This document shows positions 11,135 through 21,921 of a stretch of 64,000 nt of DNA, piece by piece. Position 1 is the stretch's first letter; every line of letters begins with the position of its first letter. Source of the DNA: Rachicladosporium sp. CCFEE 5018. Lineage: Eukaryota; Ascomycota; Dothideomycetes; Cladosporiales; Cladosporiaceae. Location of the stretch: assembly GCA_002077045.2 (NCBI GenBank), contig KZ111166.1:256295-320294 (forward strand), given 5' to 3'. The notes beneath the pieces were generated by a model that was not told the DNA's origin, ran no database searches, and was given only the letters and a program-made list of their open reading frames with translations. A program made the translations under genes and the position numbers.

Positions 11135-12424
11135 ATGTGCATCTACACGAAGTTCCGCTACCTCTGCCAATGCATCAAGCTCAAAATCGCCAAGCCATGC
11201 CACAAGGCCGGCCTGAACTCATGCGGTCAACTAGTCTGCATGGATGATCCGCATCCTCACATCACGGACAACATCTACGGCGATGGAGTAGTGCGTGTGA
11301 GGACGGCGCATACCTTTGGTGTGGGCGTATGTGGCAATGTGCAGTGTCAGTGGTGGTTTGGGCTGTTGCCAGTTGGTGACTACGGTGACGCGAAGAGTCT
11401 CGAAGACGACACGTCGATCGATATGTCCGATGAGAGTCGCGCTGCGAGGGAGGACCGCTGGCATCGTACCGTGTTGAGTACAGAGCAGCAGCTAGACCAT
11501 TTTTTCACGCAGTACACGTTTACTGACAGCAGCATGCCGAACTTTGCGTTTGGAGGACAGAGTGGCATGAACCCATTCTGGCCGTTCACTCCGTCTCCGC
11601 ACGTAACTTCTGCCAAAGACGTCAAGTGGCATGATCTGAATCCCGATTATCTCAGAGCAGAGCTTTTGCAAGTGGCAGTATGGATGCGCTTACTACCCGC
11701 GTCTATCGTGGCAGGTCACACCGGTCGTGGTGTCTCTCCACTCCGCCCCACCAAAGGCCCCTTCGCAGTACCTGCGCATCACTGCCGCAAGTCTCGCGAC
11801 ATCTGTAAGCTCTGTGGCGGATTCACCACATCCGCTCACCAGAAAGCGAAGACTCTGGCCTACCAGCAGCGCATATCCTACCGCGAGCTCCACGATGAAG
11901 CGCTCTGCCACGAAGACTGGATCAATACGATCGCTGAGTGGAACGATGACGCGAATCGCTGGCAGAAGGTCACCCAGCCTGTGCAAGGGAAGAAATACAA
12001 GACTATCTGGGAGCTTGACGCATTGTTACCGCATTTGCCTGAGCCTTGTGTAGGTGGTGGGAGTGACGCCATGTTGTATGAGACGCTCGATGAGAAGCGC
12101 CAAATGTACGATGAGAGGTGTGGGGTTGGAGAGGGAGCTGTTGTAAGGGTCAGGACTGGACTGATTGCAGGGAGATTTGGCTTTGCCGCGGGTGAAGAGT
12201 CCGCTGAGGCGACCGCCCAACAGCACGAGATCGAGAGGGCATTCGATGAGTTCGTCATGTTCCCTGTCGGTCAGCAGGCGACATACACTGGCCTAGATAC
12301 TGGCGCCTTCACCCTCACGTCGTCGCCAGAGATAGTCAAGCCGGGCTTACTATGCGCGGGTGGGGTGGAGCAACTGGATGACGGGATGGGGATTGACGTC
12401 ACTTTGTGGAAGTACTCGCTATAG
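11135..12424 (+). CDS. Uncharacterised 429-aa protein with Cys-rich N-terminus
   Basis: This is an uninterrupted 429-aa frame from ATG 11135. The first 90 residues hold nine cysteines and several histidines (CIYTKFRYLCQC, KPCHKAG, SCGQLVC, GVCGNVQC), which suggests a small zinc-binding or disulfide module. Two more Cys pairs occur near residue 220 (HHCRKSRDICKLC). No signal peptide or membrane segment is seen. The middle and C-terminal parts look globular, with several Trp residues. Proteins of this type, opening with a short Cys motif, are common hypothetical proteins of plant-associated fungi, but I do not recognise a named family. The duplicated block begins inside this gene, at 11720. Confidence 0.7.
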   Translation: MCIYTKFRYLCQCIKLKIAKPCHKAGLNSCGQLVCMDDPHPHITDNIYGDGVVRVRTAHTFGVGVCGNVQCQWWFGLLPVGDYGDAKSLEDDTSIDMSDESRAAREDRWHRTVLSTEQQLDHFFTQYTFTDSSMPNFAFGGQSGMNPFWPFTPSPHVTSAKDVKWHDLNPDYLRAELLQVAVWMRLLPASIVAGHTGRGVSPLRPTKGPFAVPAHHCRKSRDICKLCGGFTTSAHQKAKTLAYQQRISYRELHDEALCHEDWINTIAEWNDDANRWQKVTQPVQGKKYKTIWELDALLPHLPEPCVGGGSDAMLYETLDEKRQMYDERCGVGEGAVVRVRTGLIAGRFGFAAGEESAEATAQQHEIERAFDEFVMFPVGQQATYTGLDTGAFTLTSSPEIVKPGLLCAGGVEQLDDGMGIDVTLWKYSL

Positions 12425-13365
12425 GTCAACATAGACTAGAGGACCACTGCGAGGAACAGGCTTGTAGTCATGTGGCGCGAGAAGTTGTGCAGTGTTTGAG
12501 GTAACCCTGCAGGATGGTAAGCTCATCTCTGTACTATACAATGTAGCAGCCTGGTCGTTCCCATTAGGCGAAATCGTTTCGTAATTCCTATCGCTCGTGC
12601 AAGCGTCATGTGTGGTCCTCGTTATGCTGCCTGCGATGCATCTGGAGCACCTGCGCCTCTGTCTGCGAACGTGCCGTTGCTGCTCTCGACGCGGTGGCGT
12701 CAATAAATTCTCACACGACGAAGACCCATCGGCCGTTTCAAATGTAGCTGGGACACAGCTTGAGCGGCTTCTCTCCTGCCCTTCGCCTTGGGTTTGCCGT
12801 CCAGGGCATCATGATAGCTGCAGGAGCGCACGTCAGTGTTACGGCGAGGTGAAGCACATTGCGGGCCGTAGAAATGACCGGTCTCAGCAAGGCTGCCAAG
12901 GATAAAGCTTGGGGGAACCGTAGGTGCATTCCTGAGACGAGAGCACATCGGCGTTGCTTCAGGGACCACATGGGGGACAGTCTTCACGTGCCTGAGCTGG
13001 TACTAGCACTTGTTCACCACCATCTCGCGATCAGCAGCAGCCCAAGCTAGCCCCACGATCGTGACCGTGGTTCGAAGAGACCACCCTCCTCCTCGTTCAT
13101 CCAATCAAACCAAGATCCGTCTCGGGTGGCCTAGTGGCCGACTCGGGGATTCCAGCCCGCTCGCAATCCGAAATGTACAACGGTTCCCGCCCGGACAATA
13201 CAATCGCACCTTAACCGCCTCGCATCCAGCGCGGCCGTGATACAGTCATCACTGGTTCTGCGAGAAGTATATAGAGCCAGCATGGCGTCCACTCGTTAAA
13301 GTTCCGGCATCGCAATCATCGATAGTGAATATCGCAACGGACTTCTACTCGCTCCTGCTCGCACT
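12425..13365. other. Intergenic with MFS promoter
   Basis: No coding sequence is supported here. Short frames lack any family signal. The last 100 bases contain the TATA box of the MFS gene, listed separately. Confidence 0.5.
13268..13274 (+). promoter_or_regulatory. Probable TATA box of the MFS transporter gene
   Basis: TATATAG lies 92 bases upstream of the ATG at 13366, in the usual range for a fungal TATA promoter. It suggests inducible rather than housekeeping expression, which fits an efflux pump. Confidence 0.5.
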
Positions 13366-15185
13366 ATGTCACTCAACGAGCAGGCCACCACGATGATGCC
13401 AAGCGAGAAGACCGACGCAGTGAACGACCAACTACCTGCACACACCGTCGAGGAGCGACTAGGAAGCTCATCGACAGAAGCATCACGCAAGCGAGAGATG
13501 GATGAGACTGTTGCACATGACGCCGAAAAGGCGCCTGGATCGCCTGTCCCTGACGACGACAACGAGTACCCATCACCTGCGGCCGCGGCTGTGGTCATGA
13601 TCGCAATAGCACTTGCTATATTCCTAGTCGCACTCGTAAGTACTTGGCTTCTTACTATGTACATTTCTCGACTGACAGGTGGCAGGACCGTACAATCATC
13701 GCAACCGCAATTCCCAAAATGACCGATGACTTCCACTCTCTCAAAGACATCGGCTGGTACGGCAGTGCATTCCTACTGACTGCTTGCACCTTTCAACTGG
13801 TCCTCGGACGGGTGTATACCTTCTACCCACCCAAGCCCGTCTTCCTGGCATGCATCTTTCTGTTCGAGATCGGCAGCGCGATCTGCGGAGCCGCACCGAG
13901 CTCGACAGTCTTCATCGTTGGCCGCGCCATCGCGGGCATTGGATCTGCTGGTGTCATGTCTGGCGCTATCGTGCTCATGACCAACACAATACCCCTGGCA
14001 AAGCGGCCGAAGTACCAGGGAATGTTCGGTGCGGTCTTCGGCGTGGCATCCATAGCTGGCCCTCTCCTCGGCGGCGCATTCACCTCCTCCAAGGTCACCT
14101 GGCGCTTTTGCTTCTATATCAACTTACCTATTGGCGCGGTCGTGCTAATCATCGTTGCCTTCATTCTGAAGCCAATCGAACCAAAGCGCGGCGAGCTTAC
14201 GTTGAAACGGAAGCTGGCACTACTCGACCCCCTCGGCAACCTCTTTCTTACGCCCAGCATCGTCTGCCTGTTGCTAGCGCTCCAATGGGGCGGTTCTACG
14301 TACTCATGGAACGACAAACGCATTATTGCGCTGTTCGTTGTCTTTGTCGTACTTTTCTTGGCATTCGTGGCAGTCCAAATTTTCCGCCAAGACACTGCCA
14401 TGATCCCCGCCCACATCATCAAGCAGCGCAGCATCCTCGCCGCGATGTGGTGGACCTTCACACTCGCATCGGCAATGATGCTCATGATTTACTACGTGCC
14501 AATCTGGTTTCAGAGTATCAAGGGCGTGTCCGCGGTACAGTCTGGTATCGATACCATACCCATGGTCCTCTCACTGGTTGTCGGCACCATCATGGGAGGT
14601 TTCAGTACGAGCAAGATCGGCTACTACACGCCCCTGGCGTACGCATCTGCTGTCATAATGCCCATCGGCGCCGCAATGATCAGCACTTGGACGCCAGCGA
14701 CAGGTCACAGCATGTGGATCGGCTACCAGGTACTTTTCGGCTTCGGACTCGGTCTTGGCATGCAACAGGGCAACATGGCTGCCCAGACGGTCCTTTCGAA
14801 GACTGATGTACCTTCGGGTATCTCGCTGGTCTTCCTCACCCAAATGTTGGGCGGCGCAATATTCATCTCTGTTGGCCAGAACATCCTTCAGTCAGAGCTA
14901 GTCAAGGGCCTGCAGCAATACGGCATTGACCCGTTGGTCATAGTCACGACTGGTGCAACCGAGATCCGAAACTTGGTCCCAGCCGCGCAGCTCCCGGAGG
15001 TTTTGATTGTCTACAACTACGCGCTGCGACAAACGTTCTTGTGTGCAGTGGGAATGGCATGTGCGGCTTCACTTGGTGCTGCGGGTCTGGAGTGGAAGAG
15101 CGTCAAGGCGCCGGAGAAGGGAAGTAAAGCGGAGGCGAGGGCGATTGAGGAGAAGAGGAGAAGCCAGGAGGGCGAGGCAGCTTGA
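13366..15185 (+). CDS. MFS drug:H+ antiporter, DHA2 (14-helix) family
   Basis: Exons 13366-13635 and 13686-15185 (50-nt intron, GTAAGT donor, CTGAC branch, GGCAG acceptor) encode 589 aa. The join restores the family hallmark ALDRTIIATAIPKMTDDF in helix 1. Motif A region (GRVYTFYPPK), the GRAIAGIGSAGV helix and antiporter motif C (ASIAGPLLGGAF) are present, followed by WRFCFYINLPIG. About 14 membrane segments are visible. The first 75 residues are a hydrophilic, charged cytosolic tail. It should export small hydrophobic compounds across the plasma membrane using the proton gradient; the substrate cannot be told from sequence. Relatives include pumps of toxin and pigment clusters as well as general multidrug pumps. 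It is convergent with the epoxide hydrolase gene (161-bp gap). Confidence 0.93.
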
Positions 15186-15346
15186 AACAGCGCAAAAATG
15201 ATGACAGCGTTGTATGATACCCACACCACTCAGCATAGCGTCAGGCACGGATGGCATAGACTAGAATAATGTTCAGCCCTCTTCACCCACACACCTACGT
15301 CCCACTTCCAAGACTCGTGAAATGTGACTTCCATGTTTTAATAAGA

Positions 15347-16528
15347 TCACAAGCTATCGAGAAACTTACTCAATGCTTCGACCACTTCCTCGGGCTTCTC
15401 CTGCTGCACCCAATGACCCGCACCCTCCACAAGCGTCTTTCCTCGCCAGCAGCCTCTTACGACAGTCTCTTCGCTTTCGTAGCCCTCGACAGCTCCAGGC
15501 TGTTGGTAATTGCCCCAATCCCGTTTCCCGCTGATGAATGTCACTGGTACCTCGATCCGCTTGCCCGCGTACAGGAAAAGGTCTTTTGCACTTTGAGGTG
15601 TTGACTGCGTTTGCGCCCGATACCAGTTCAGCGCGCCTTGAAACCCCGTGCGAGACCATTCAGATACGTACACCTGAAGATCTTGGGGAGTGAGCCAAGG
15701 TTCCGTCTTGTGGACGTCTTCGTGCGCCATGTTTGAACAAATGACTTCAGGAAAGGTCTCATTCAGAGGCATGATGTAGTATTGCGGCATATTGCGCAGG
15801 GCTTCGCCAGACCAGGATGTGAGTGGACGAGTATTGGCATTACCTGCCCAGTAGCCAGACTTGAGATGAAAGTAGCCTCGCAAATAAGTCTCGAGACCTT
15901 GCTCGGGATTGTTCCAGTGTGAGGCTGCCGGAGGCGTAGAGTTGTAGTACTTGTAGTGCTTCAATGGCGGGTTCAGGGCTGCGAGCTCCGCTTGGATGTC
16001 TACGGGCTTCTTGACCGGATCCGAGCCAAAAGCAGGTGGTGGCGGAGGCTTGTAGGGATGCGACATCTGTACGGTTGACAGGAAGATATCCGGACGCATC
16101 AAGGCTGCCATTGCGCTAGACATGCCTCCGAAGTCATGGCCGATGATACAGTGTACTTGCGTGTAGCCGAGCTTGTACACCAGACATACCAGATCGCGGA
16201 CGAGATTCGTCATCGTATATTGAGTCAGGTCAACCTTGTCGAAGGGAAGGCCGTTCTCTGGACTTGTGGTGCGGCCGTAGCCTCGTTGATCCATAGCAAC
16301 GCAGTGGAAGCCTATCTCTGCGATCTGGGGCATGATTTTGCGCCATGAAAACGAGAGCTCGGGGAAGCCATGACAGAAAAGTACAAGTGGTCTGCCTGGC
16401 CGACCGGCTCTGAGGATGTGCCAATCTAGGCCGCAAGAGTCTGAGCAGTCGATGTAGTCTTCCGAGATGCTTTCTGGGAGTGGCCACGGATCCAGCTTGT
16501 GTACATCGTCTGCAGTATTTGTCGGCAT
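15347..16528 (-). CDS. Epoxide hydrolase, alpha/beta-hydrolase fold
   Basis: This intronless gene encodes 393 aa from ATG 16528. The oxyanion motif HGFP (53-56), the nucleophile elbow GHDFGG (D132) and the catalytic His in GAGHWVQQEKP (H372) are in the right order. The lid carries candidate proton-donating tyrosines in MPQYYIMP and GALNWYRA. These features mark the soluble epoxide hydrolase group, which opens epoxides to vicinal diols, rather than haloalkane dehalogenases. There is no signal peptide, and the C-terminus (FLDSL) is not a clear peroxisomal tag. A sequence element similar to one upstream of the copper ATPase gene lies about 275-350 bases before its start. Confidence 0.92.
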   Translation of the reverse strand: MPTNTADDVHKLDPWPLPESISEDYIDCSDSCGLDWHILRAGRPGRPLVLFCHGFPELSFSWRKIMPQIAEIGFHCVAMDQRGYGRTTSPENGLPFDKVDLTQYTMTNLVRDLVCLVYKLGYTQVHCIIGHDFGGMSSAMAALMRPDIFLSTVQMSHPYKPPPPPAFGSDPVKKPVDIQAELAALNPPLKHYKYYNSTPPAASHWNNPEQGLETYLRGYFHLKSGYWAGNANTRPLTSWSGEALRNMPQYYIMPLNETFPEVICSNMAHEDVHKTEPWLTPQDLQVYVSEWSRTGFQGALNWYRAQTQSTPQSAKDLFLYAGKRIEVPVTFISGKRDWGNYQQPGAVEGYESEETVVRGCWRGKTLVEGAGHWVQQEKPEEVVEALSKFLDSL

Positions 16529-17299
16529 GCTCGTGCTAGACGAAGGTCAAAGTCAGGTCATAGGGCAGGCAATGAGCTTTCCACTGTAGATTGAGATATG
16601 ATACGATAGCTAACCTCGCAATGCTAGAGAGATGATAGACACAACAGCAATGAGGGGAAACCCACTTCACCTCGGACGTGTATCAGTCCCCGAATCTCAC
16701 TGCTGACGTAGAGTTCTCAAGCAGTGGTCAGTAAGGAGGGATCGAAAAGTAGACTGTGACGATGAGAGCTCACTGCCATCCGACAGCGTCCGCCACTCAA
16801 GGGAAGCAGCGCCAGCATTGGAGCGAGGTGAACTTATCGCGAGTGATACACGCTACGGCGACTTGCCACGACCTATCAACCAGGTCGCATGCTGTGGCCC
16901 AGAGTTGCAAGTCTTCGAGGATATCTGTGTCGTCGTCTTCGTGACCCGGCCGGTCATAATACATCATTGCCTAACTTCGAATGTCATGAATCCCGATTTG
17001 ATGTACCATACAAGACGCAAACCAGCGCAGAGGCGGTCGAACGAGCTTTGATATTGAAACAAATGGTGCGCGCTGGGACTGCCGGAAACTCTTCTACAGG
17101 TGTTTGCAATGCGCTCGCCTAATTATGAGAGGGAGTGACTGGAGTCTCAGCATAGGAAGGCTGATCTTTGCTCATATGTGAACCTATATCTCAAATCCAG
17201 GAATGCCAACGAGGGTGCTACGTCTTCTCACGCCTTCATTCGCGCGCCAATCCACAATGACACCGTTTCTCCACCGGACTGCCCATGCCCGCCCACCAT
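16529..17299. other. Intergenic; contains diverged repeat element A
   Basis: No gene is supported between the epoxide hydrolase 5' end and the copper ATPase 3' end. The stretch 16803-16880 resembles a stretch upstream of the ATPase gene, listed separately. Confidence 0.5.
16803..16880 (+). repeat. Diverged repeat element A (similar to 21312-21460)
   Basis: It shares ACACGCTACGGCGA followed by TTGCCACGA with element B, and GCCAGCATTGGAGCGA against GCCGGCACTGGAGCGA, in the same order and strand. B has about 70 extra bases between the two parts. A lies about 275-350 bases upstream of the epoxide hydrolase ATG. This is too long to be one factor site; it may be a duplicated promoter segment or a relic of an element. 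Confidence 0.5.
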
Positions 17300-20200
17300 T
17301 CAACATTTCTTCTCTCCGCCCACCAACATCGACAGCGCCGCCAGAATGACAGGCAGGACACTGACCACCTCGCCCAACCCTGAGTAGGCTGGCTGAATCC
17401 TAACCTTGACGAAAACTCCCGAAGCCAGCAGGATAGCAAACACATTGTAGATGGCGGACCACGCGAAGTTAAATGCCACGCGCACGTAAGCCCTCTTTGA
17501 TACGTGAAGCAAGACCAAAAAACCGTCAAGCCCACGCATCAGGACGACGTCGGCGACGGCTCCGGCGACATCAGAGACAGATCCTAGCTGGGCGCCAACG
17601 TCGGCTTGCGCGAGTGCGACGGCATCGTTCGTGCCGTCGCCACAGAAGAGGACAGTTTTGCCTTGTGCTTGAAGCGAGGCGATGTAGTCCTTCTTCTCGG
17701 ATGGCGTGCGACGAGAGGCGATGTTGCCGGCGTGGATTCCAAGCTGTTGGGCTGTAGCCACGACGGCGTGGACATGGTCGCCACTAACGATGTGAGTAGT
17801 GATGTTCCGGTTATGAAGAGCGCTGATGACTGCGGATGCCTCGTCACGAAGAATGCTCGTGAGTCCCAGAGCGAGGACTGCGCGATCGTCGACAGTGATG
17901 CAGAAACAGGTCATGCCTTGCTGTAGGAGCTGAGTAACCACCGGATCACGGTCTATGCCGAGCCAGAAGGGGTTGCCTGCTCTGACGATGCGACCAGCCT
18001 GCTCCGCTCGAATGCCTGAGCCAGGGATGGGCTTGACACGCTCCAAAGAAACCGGGGTAGACGACAAGCTGGGGAGATGGGCCGCAGTGGCCTTTGAGAC
18101 TGGATGGCTGTCGTCATTGGATATCGCCTTGGCCAACGACAGTGCACTCTCCCTGGTGTATTCGTCGGTCAACATTTCTTCACGAGCAACATGAAGATCC
18201 CCTTTCGTCAATGTGCCCGTCTTGTCAAACACAACATCGGTGACCTTGAAAGTCCGTTCGGTAGCAGTAGCTGTTCGGATAACCACGCCTTGCCGTGCAG
18301 CAACGCCACCGGTGATGACCAGCACCATCGGGACGGCAAGTCCAAGCGCACACGGGCAAGAGATTGCTAGTACAGCAATGGCATAGGTGATGCTTGTTCC
18401 GACTGCGCCACCGCCATTTTGTCCTCGGACTCTCGCTGCAACGCCCAACCAGATCGCAAAGACAATAATCGCAACTGCTACGACAGCTGGCACGAACCAA
18501 GACGCAACGCGGTCAGCCAAATCTTGGATCCTCGGCTTGGCTGTCAGCGCTTTCTCCACAGCCGCCGCGATGTCACTGATGCTGTTGGCGCCAGGTAGAC
18601 GCGTGATGCGGATGTGCATGACGCCCTCGCCGTTGATGGTCCCTGCGGTTACGGCATCGCCAGGTCGCTTTGTGACAGGCACAACCTCGCCGGTAAGCAT
18701 GGACTCGTCGACTGCGCTATCGCTTGAGACAACAGTTCCGTCTGTAACGATGCGAGAGTGGGCACGAACGACGACGATGTCGCCGAAGTGCAGGAGGCGA
18801 CTGTCGATCTCAATCTGCTGCCCATCGGGCTGTAAGAGCAGTGAGGTGTCGGTCTGCAAAGAGCGCAGAGAAACGGCTCGGATGGCATTGACACGAGCAA
18901 AAGCTGCCACAAGTCGACCGAGCAGAACCAAAGTAATCAGCAGGGTACTAGTCTCGAAGAAAGCCTTCTGTTCCAGTTGGAGCCCGGCTTCAGTCAGGCC
19001 GAATGCAACTACGCTGTATGTGTACGCAGCCGTGATACTAATGACGACTAGCATGTCCATCTCGATGACCCTGCTAAAAACGAGAGACTTGATGGCTTGC
19101 CTGTAGAACTCAGGCACCGCAATTACCTGCACCAAAGTGGCCAATACTAGAGAGATGATCTACTTGATATGAACAGGGACCGGGGTTGAAGCCCAAGCCA
19201 GCACGACCACTGGGACTGTGAGGATTGCAGCGGCGGCAGTGTAATAGCTCATCTGCCATAGACGTTTGATGCTCTGGGTGTCCGCTGTATCGGCAGTCGG
19301 CGGTGCGACACTGCACTCATCTGGCAGCAAGTCTCGGGCGCCAATGATGAACGGATCGTAAGCGACGCGATAGATGGTTCCCTTGCTTTGCACAACTGAC
19401 AGAAGGCCGTTGGTGCCGGAGTCTTCCAATTGCTTAGCTGTCACTTTCGTCATTCTTACATCCAAGCTATGATAGCCCTCCACAATGCGTGAGCACTTGA
19501 ATCCAGTTCGCTTCTCGATGAGGGGGATGACCTGATCGGTTTGGGCTATGCGGGTGTCCAGGTCGAAGTCCGCCGTGCTTGACACGAATGTGACTTGCGG
19601 ATTATGCAATCCTGGGATGACACCCAGCACGTTCTGCACCTTGACACCACATGAGGTACAGTCCATCCCACTAATGGTCAACACGATGTGTTCGCGGGCA
19701 GAATCCTTCTCCACGTCACTAATCGCGACTGTACGCTTGACCGTCTTGTGATCGCCTTCAGCCGCTAGAGAGCAACCGTCGTTGCAGCTCTTCTCGACGT
19801 CTTGAGCTCTGCTACCAGAGGTGCAATGGCCCACCACACAGCTCTTTTCTACGACCTGCGCTTTGCTAAAAGAAGTACTACAATCGTCGTCGCAACTCTT
19901 CCTGATCACATTCGATTCACTGCGAAGAGTGGAGCAGCCATCATCACAATGCGTTCGAGTGACCGGCGCAATGCTGCTTGCTGTACCGCAATCAGCATCA
20001 CAGTTCTTAATATCGCGCCGTGATTCCTTGCCAGCAGAGCGGCGATATCGCTTTGCCTTCGCGCTGCAGCAACCTGCGTCTCGGTCACGCGCGCCTGTAG
20101 AGACTGCGAGAGGCTTATCACGGGCACAATGCATGCGCTCAACAGGCCCCGTACCGATGCTGCGTGGCGCAGCTCCCATGCTTCTTGTTGATCGTGTGTT

Positions 20201-20964
20201 TACCCCCAGCGCAACGACTGCTCGCGTCGCTTCAGTGCAAGCGGCATTCGATAACACGCGACCTGTGGAGAGTGGCAAGCAGCAGCAGATCTGCATCTGC
20301 GCCATGACCATCTGACAGATGCACTTATTCAGCTGGATGAGGGCTTCGAATCTGTCGAAGGCTGCGCGAAGATGGCTGGTGCATGCAGTGGCATCCTCTT
20401 TGCCGATGCCTTTCCCTGCCACCTCGCAGCATGCGCTGGTGCAGTCGCCGGAGTTTTCAGCGCCATCGACAAGCTTGTCAGATGGCTTTTTGCATTCCTC
20501 CTCGATACCAGCACAGCAGGCTGTCGGAGTTGCGGGCGAGGCGTCAGACATATCAATGGCGACGTTGTCGCAGCACGGAGTCTTTGCATCTTCAAAGCAC
20601 TTCTCTGGCTCGCTCGGAGCTACGTGATCTCCAGTGCTGTCCTCCGCAGCCCGCTCACAATCAGAGCGGGCGGTGGTAGTCCCGTCGCCAATCTCACCGC
20701 GTGTGATTGTATTGGACAATTTATGTCCATCGAGGAGGCACAGATGTGCTGCAATGCGGCGAAGGCACGTTTCTAGAGTGTTTTGATTAGCATGGCAAGA
20801 CAGCGAGCAGGACCTCGGTACCACCACTGGGCGTTGGTACCATTGCAGCCGGGTTTTGATGTGACCGGACTCTTGTACTCCGGCATCATATTGCAGCGCT
20901 CTATCGAGTTCGACCCAGGCGTTCCCAAGTGGCGATCGCAGTTGTGAACAGTCGAAGAATGCAT
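17300..20964 (-). pseudogene. Cys-rich P1B copper/heavy-metal ATPase with in-frame TAG
   Basis: This is a CrpA/Pca1-type metal-exporting P1B ATPase of fungi. Two long frames (to 19160, and from about 19159 to 17300) lie in the same phase, separated only by TAG at 19162-19160, between transmembrane helices 1 and 2. No intron of workable size can remove it. The open frame upstream has no early ATG. The best model starts at ATG 20964 (or 20886) and splices 20840-20773 (68 nt, GTACCA donor, GCTAATC branch, CTAG), giving 1197 residues plus the stop. Cys-rich 18-residue repeats are at about 299-376, and the HMA domain GMDCTSC at about 411-416. The P-type core is intact: TGE, SCPCALG, DKTGTLT, DDSHPVS and GDGTNDAVALAQADVG. 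Truncated, it would make only the metal-binding half. Possible explanations are recent gene loss, polymorphism, RNA-level correction or a base error. Confidence 0.8.
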
Positions 20965-21921
20965 GGCGTGTCAAGTTTGCGCAAGCACAATCCTCTGCCG
21001 AGATCGGGTCCACGGTGTCTGTGTGCCGTGCCGCGTGCTATGATGGAAGGGCCTGGCGAACGCGTGGAGATGACAAAATGGGCTGCTGATGACTATCTAC
21101 ACGCGATGCGCATTTGAAAAGCCCAGAAGGTCTTGTGCTGATATCATTCCCACTGGGCGTGCCACCATACATGTACCATCTCCGTAAGAGCGCATTCGCC
21201 TGGCAATAATCCGCGTGGATTAGCATCCTGCTCTACTCAGTGATCGCGTTCGATCAATGCTTGAAAGCGATGACCCGTACGATGAGGGTCTTGGATCAGC
21301 TGGGGACTGAAGAAAGGAGTGCCGGCACTGGAGCGAAGCACTTGCGACGATGTACCGGCGAGTTACACACAGACGGCTCGGCCGTCGGCATGGTGGAGCA
21401 CAGCGTTTGATGTTTTCGCGAGCCACACACGCTACGGCGAGATTGCCACGAGCTGTCAGAACGGCACGGAAGATTCAATGCGGTCGATCTCCAGGGGAAG
21501 ACGAGGTGAAGTCATCAAGATAACCTGAACTTGCCTGCTTGTTGCAGATAGTAACAACACCAGGGTAGAGGATGATTCTCCAGCCCATCGGTATTCCGAA
21601 GTTGATGTTGACGAGTCAATGCCGGTTGCTATATCGAGTACCACACGCAGCAAACAAGGTTCGTGGCGGCTAGAAAAGAGATTCAATGTTGGGAGAGGTG
21701 ACGTGGACCAAACGCGATAAAGTACTGCATCTCCCAGTACCACTGCGTACCATCTCACTCGAACGAGTTCGCGTATAGTACCACGAGCGAGCGTGGGCAC
21801 CCCTTGGATTTTCACTCCAGTAGTTCCTTCCTTGACGCGTCCAGCAGACCTCACCTCTCGCTTCGAGGCATCGCACAAAAGACATCTCACGAAGCCTCCA
21901 CAGTACAGCAACACCGTCAGC
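20965..21921. other. Divergent intergenic between copper ATPase and GPI-protein genes
   Basis: It carries both promoters and repeat element B (21312-21460). An open frame on the minus strand (21456-21965) overlaps the next gene and has no family support. Confidence 0.5.
21312..21460 (+). repeat. Diverged repeat element B (similar to 16803-16880)
   Basis: It lies about 350-500 bases upstream of the probable ATPase start (20964). It contains GCCGGCACTGGAGCGA, then after about 70 extra bases TCGCGAG, ACACGCTACGGCGA and ATTGCCACGA, matching element A in order and orientation. Both elements therefore sit a few hundred bases upstream of a minus-strand gene. Confidence 0.5.

Noticed and set aside
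12425..13365. tRNA gene in the GC-rich stretch near 13130
   Set aside because: There is no GGTTCGAATCC-type B box nor a foldable cloverleaf with a CCA-proximal acceptor stem.
13686..15185. Long out-of-frame reading frame 13784-14806 (340 codons) inside the MFS gene, and similar overlaps elsewhere
   Set aside because: It is Arg/His-rich shadow translation of a strongly supported transporter; no ATG context or family likeness. The same holds for the frames opposite the ATPase, GPI protein and prp24.
19130..19190. Short intron removing the TAG of the copper ATPase
   Set aside because: The possible GT..AG pairs give 20-34 nt, below workable fungal intron size, and would break the loop length or frame.
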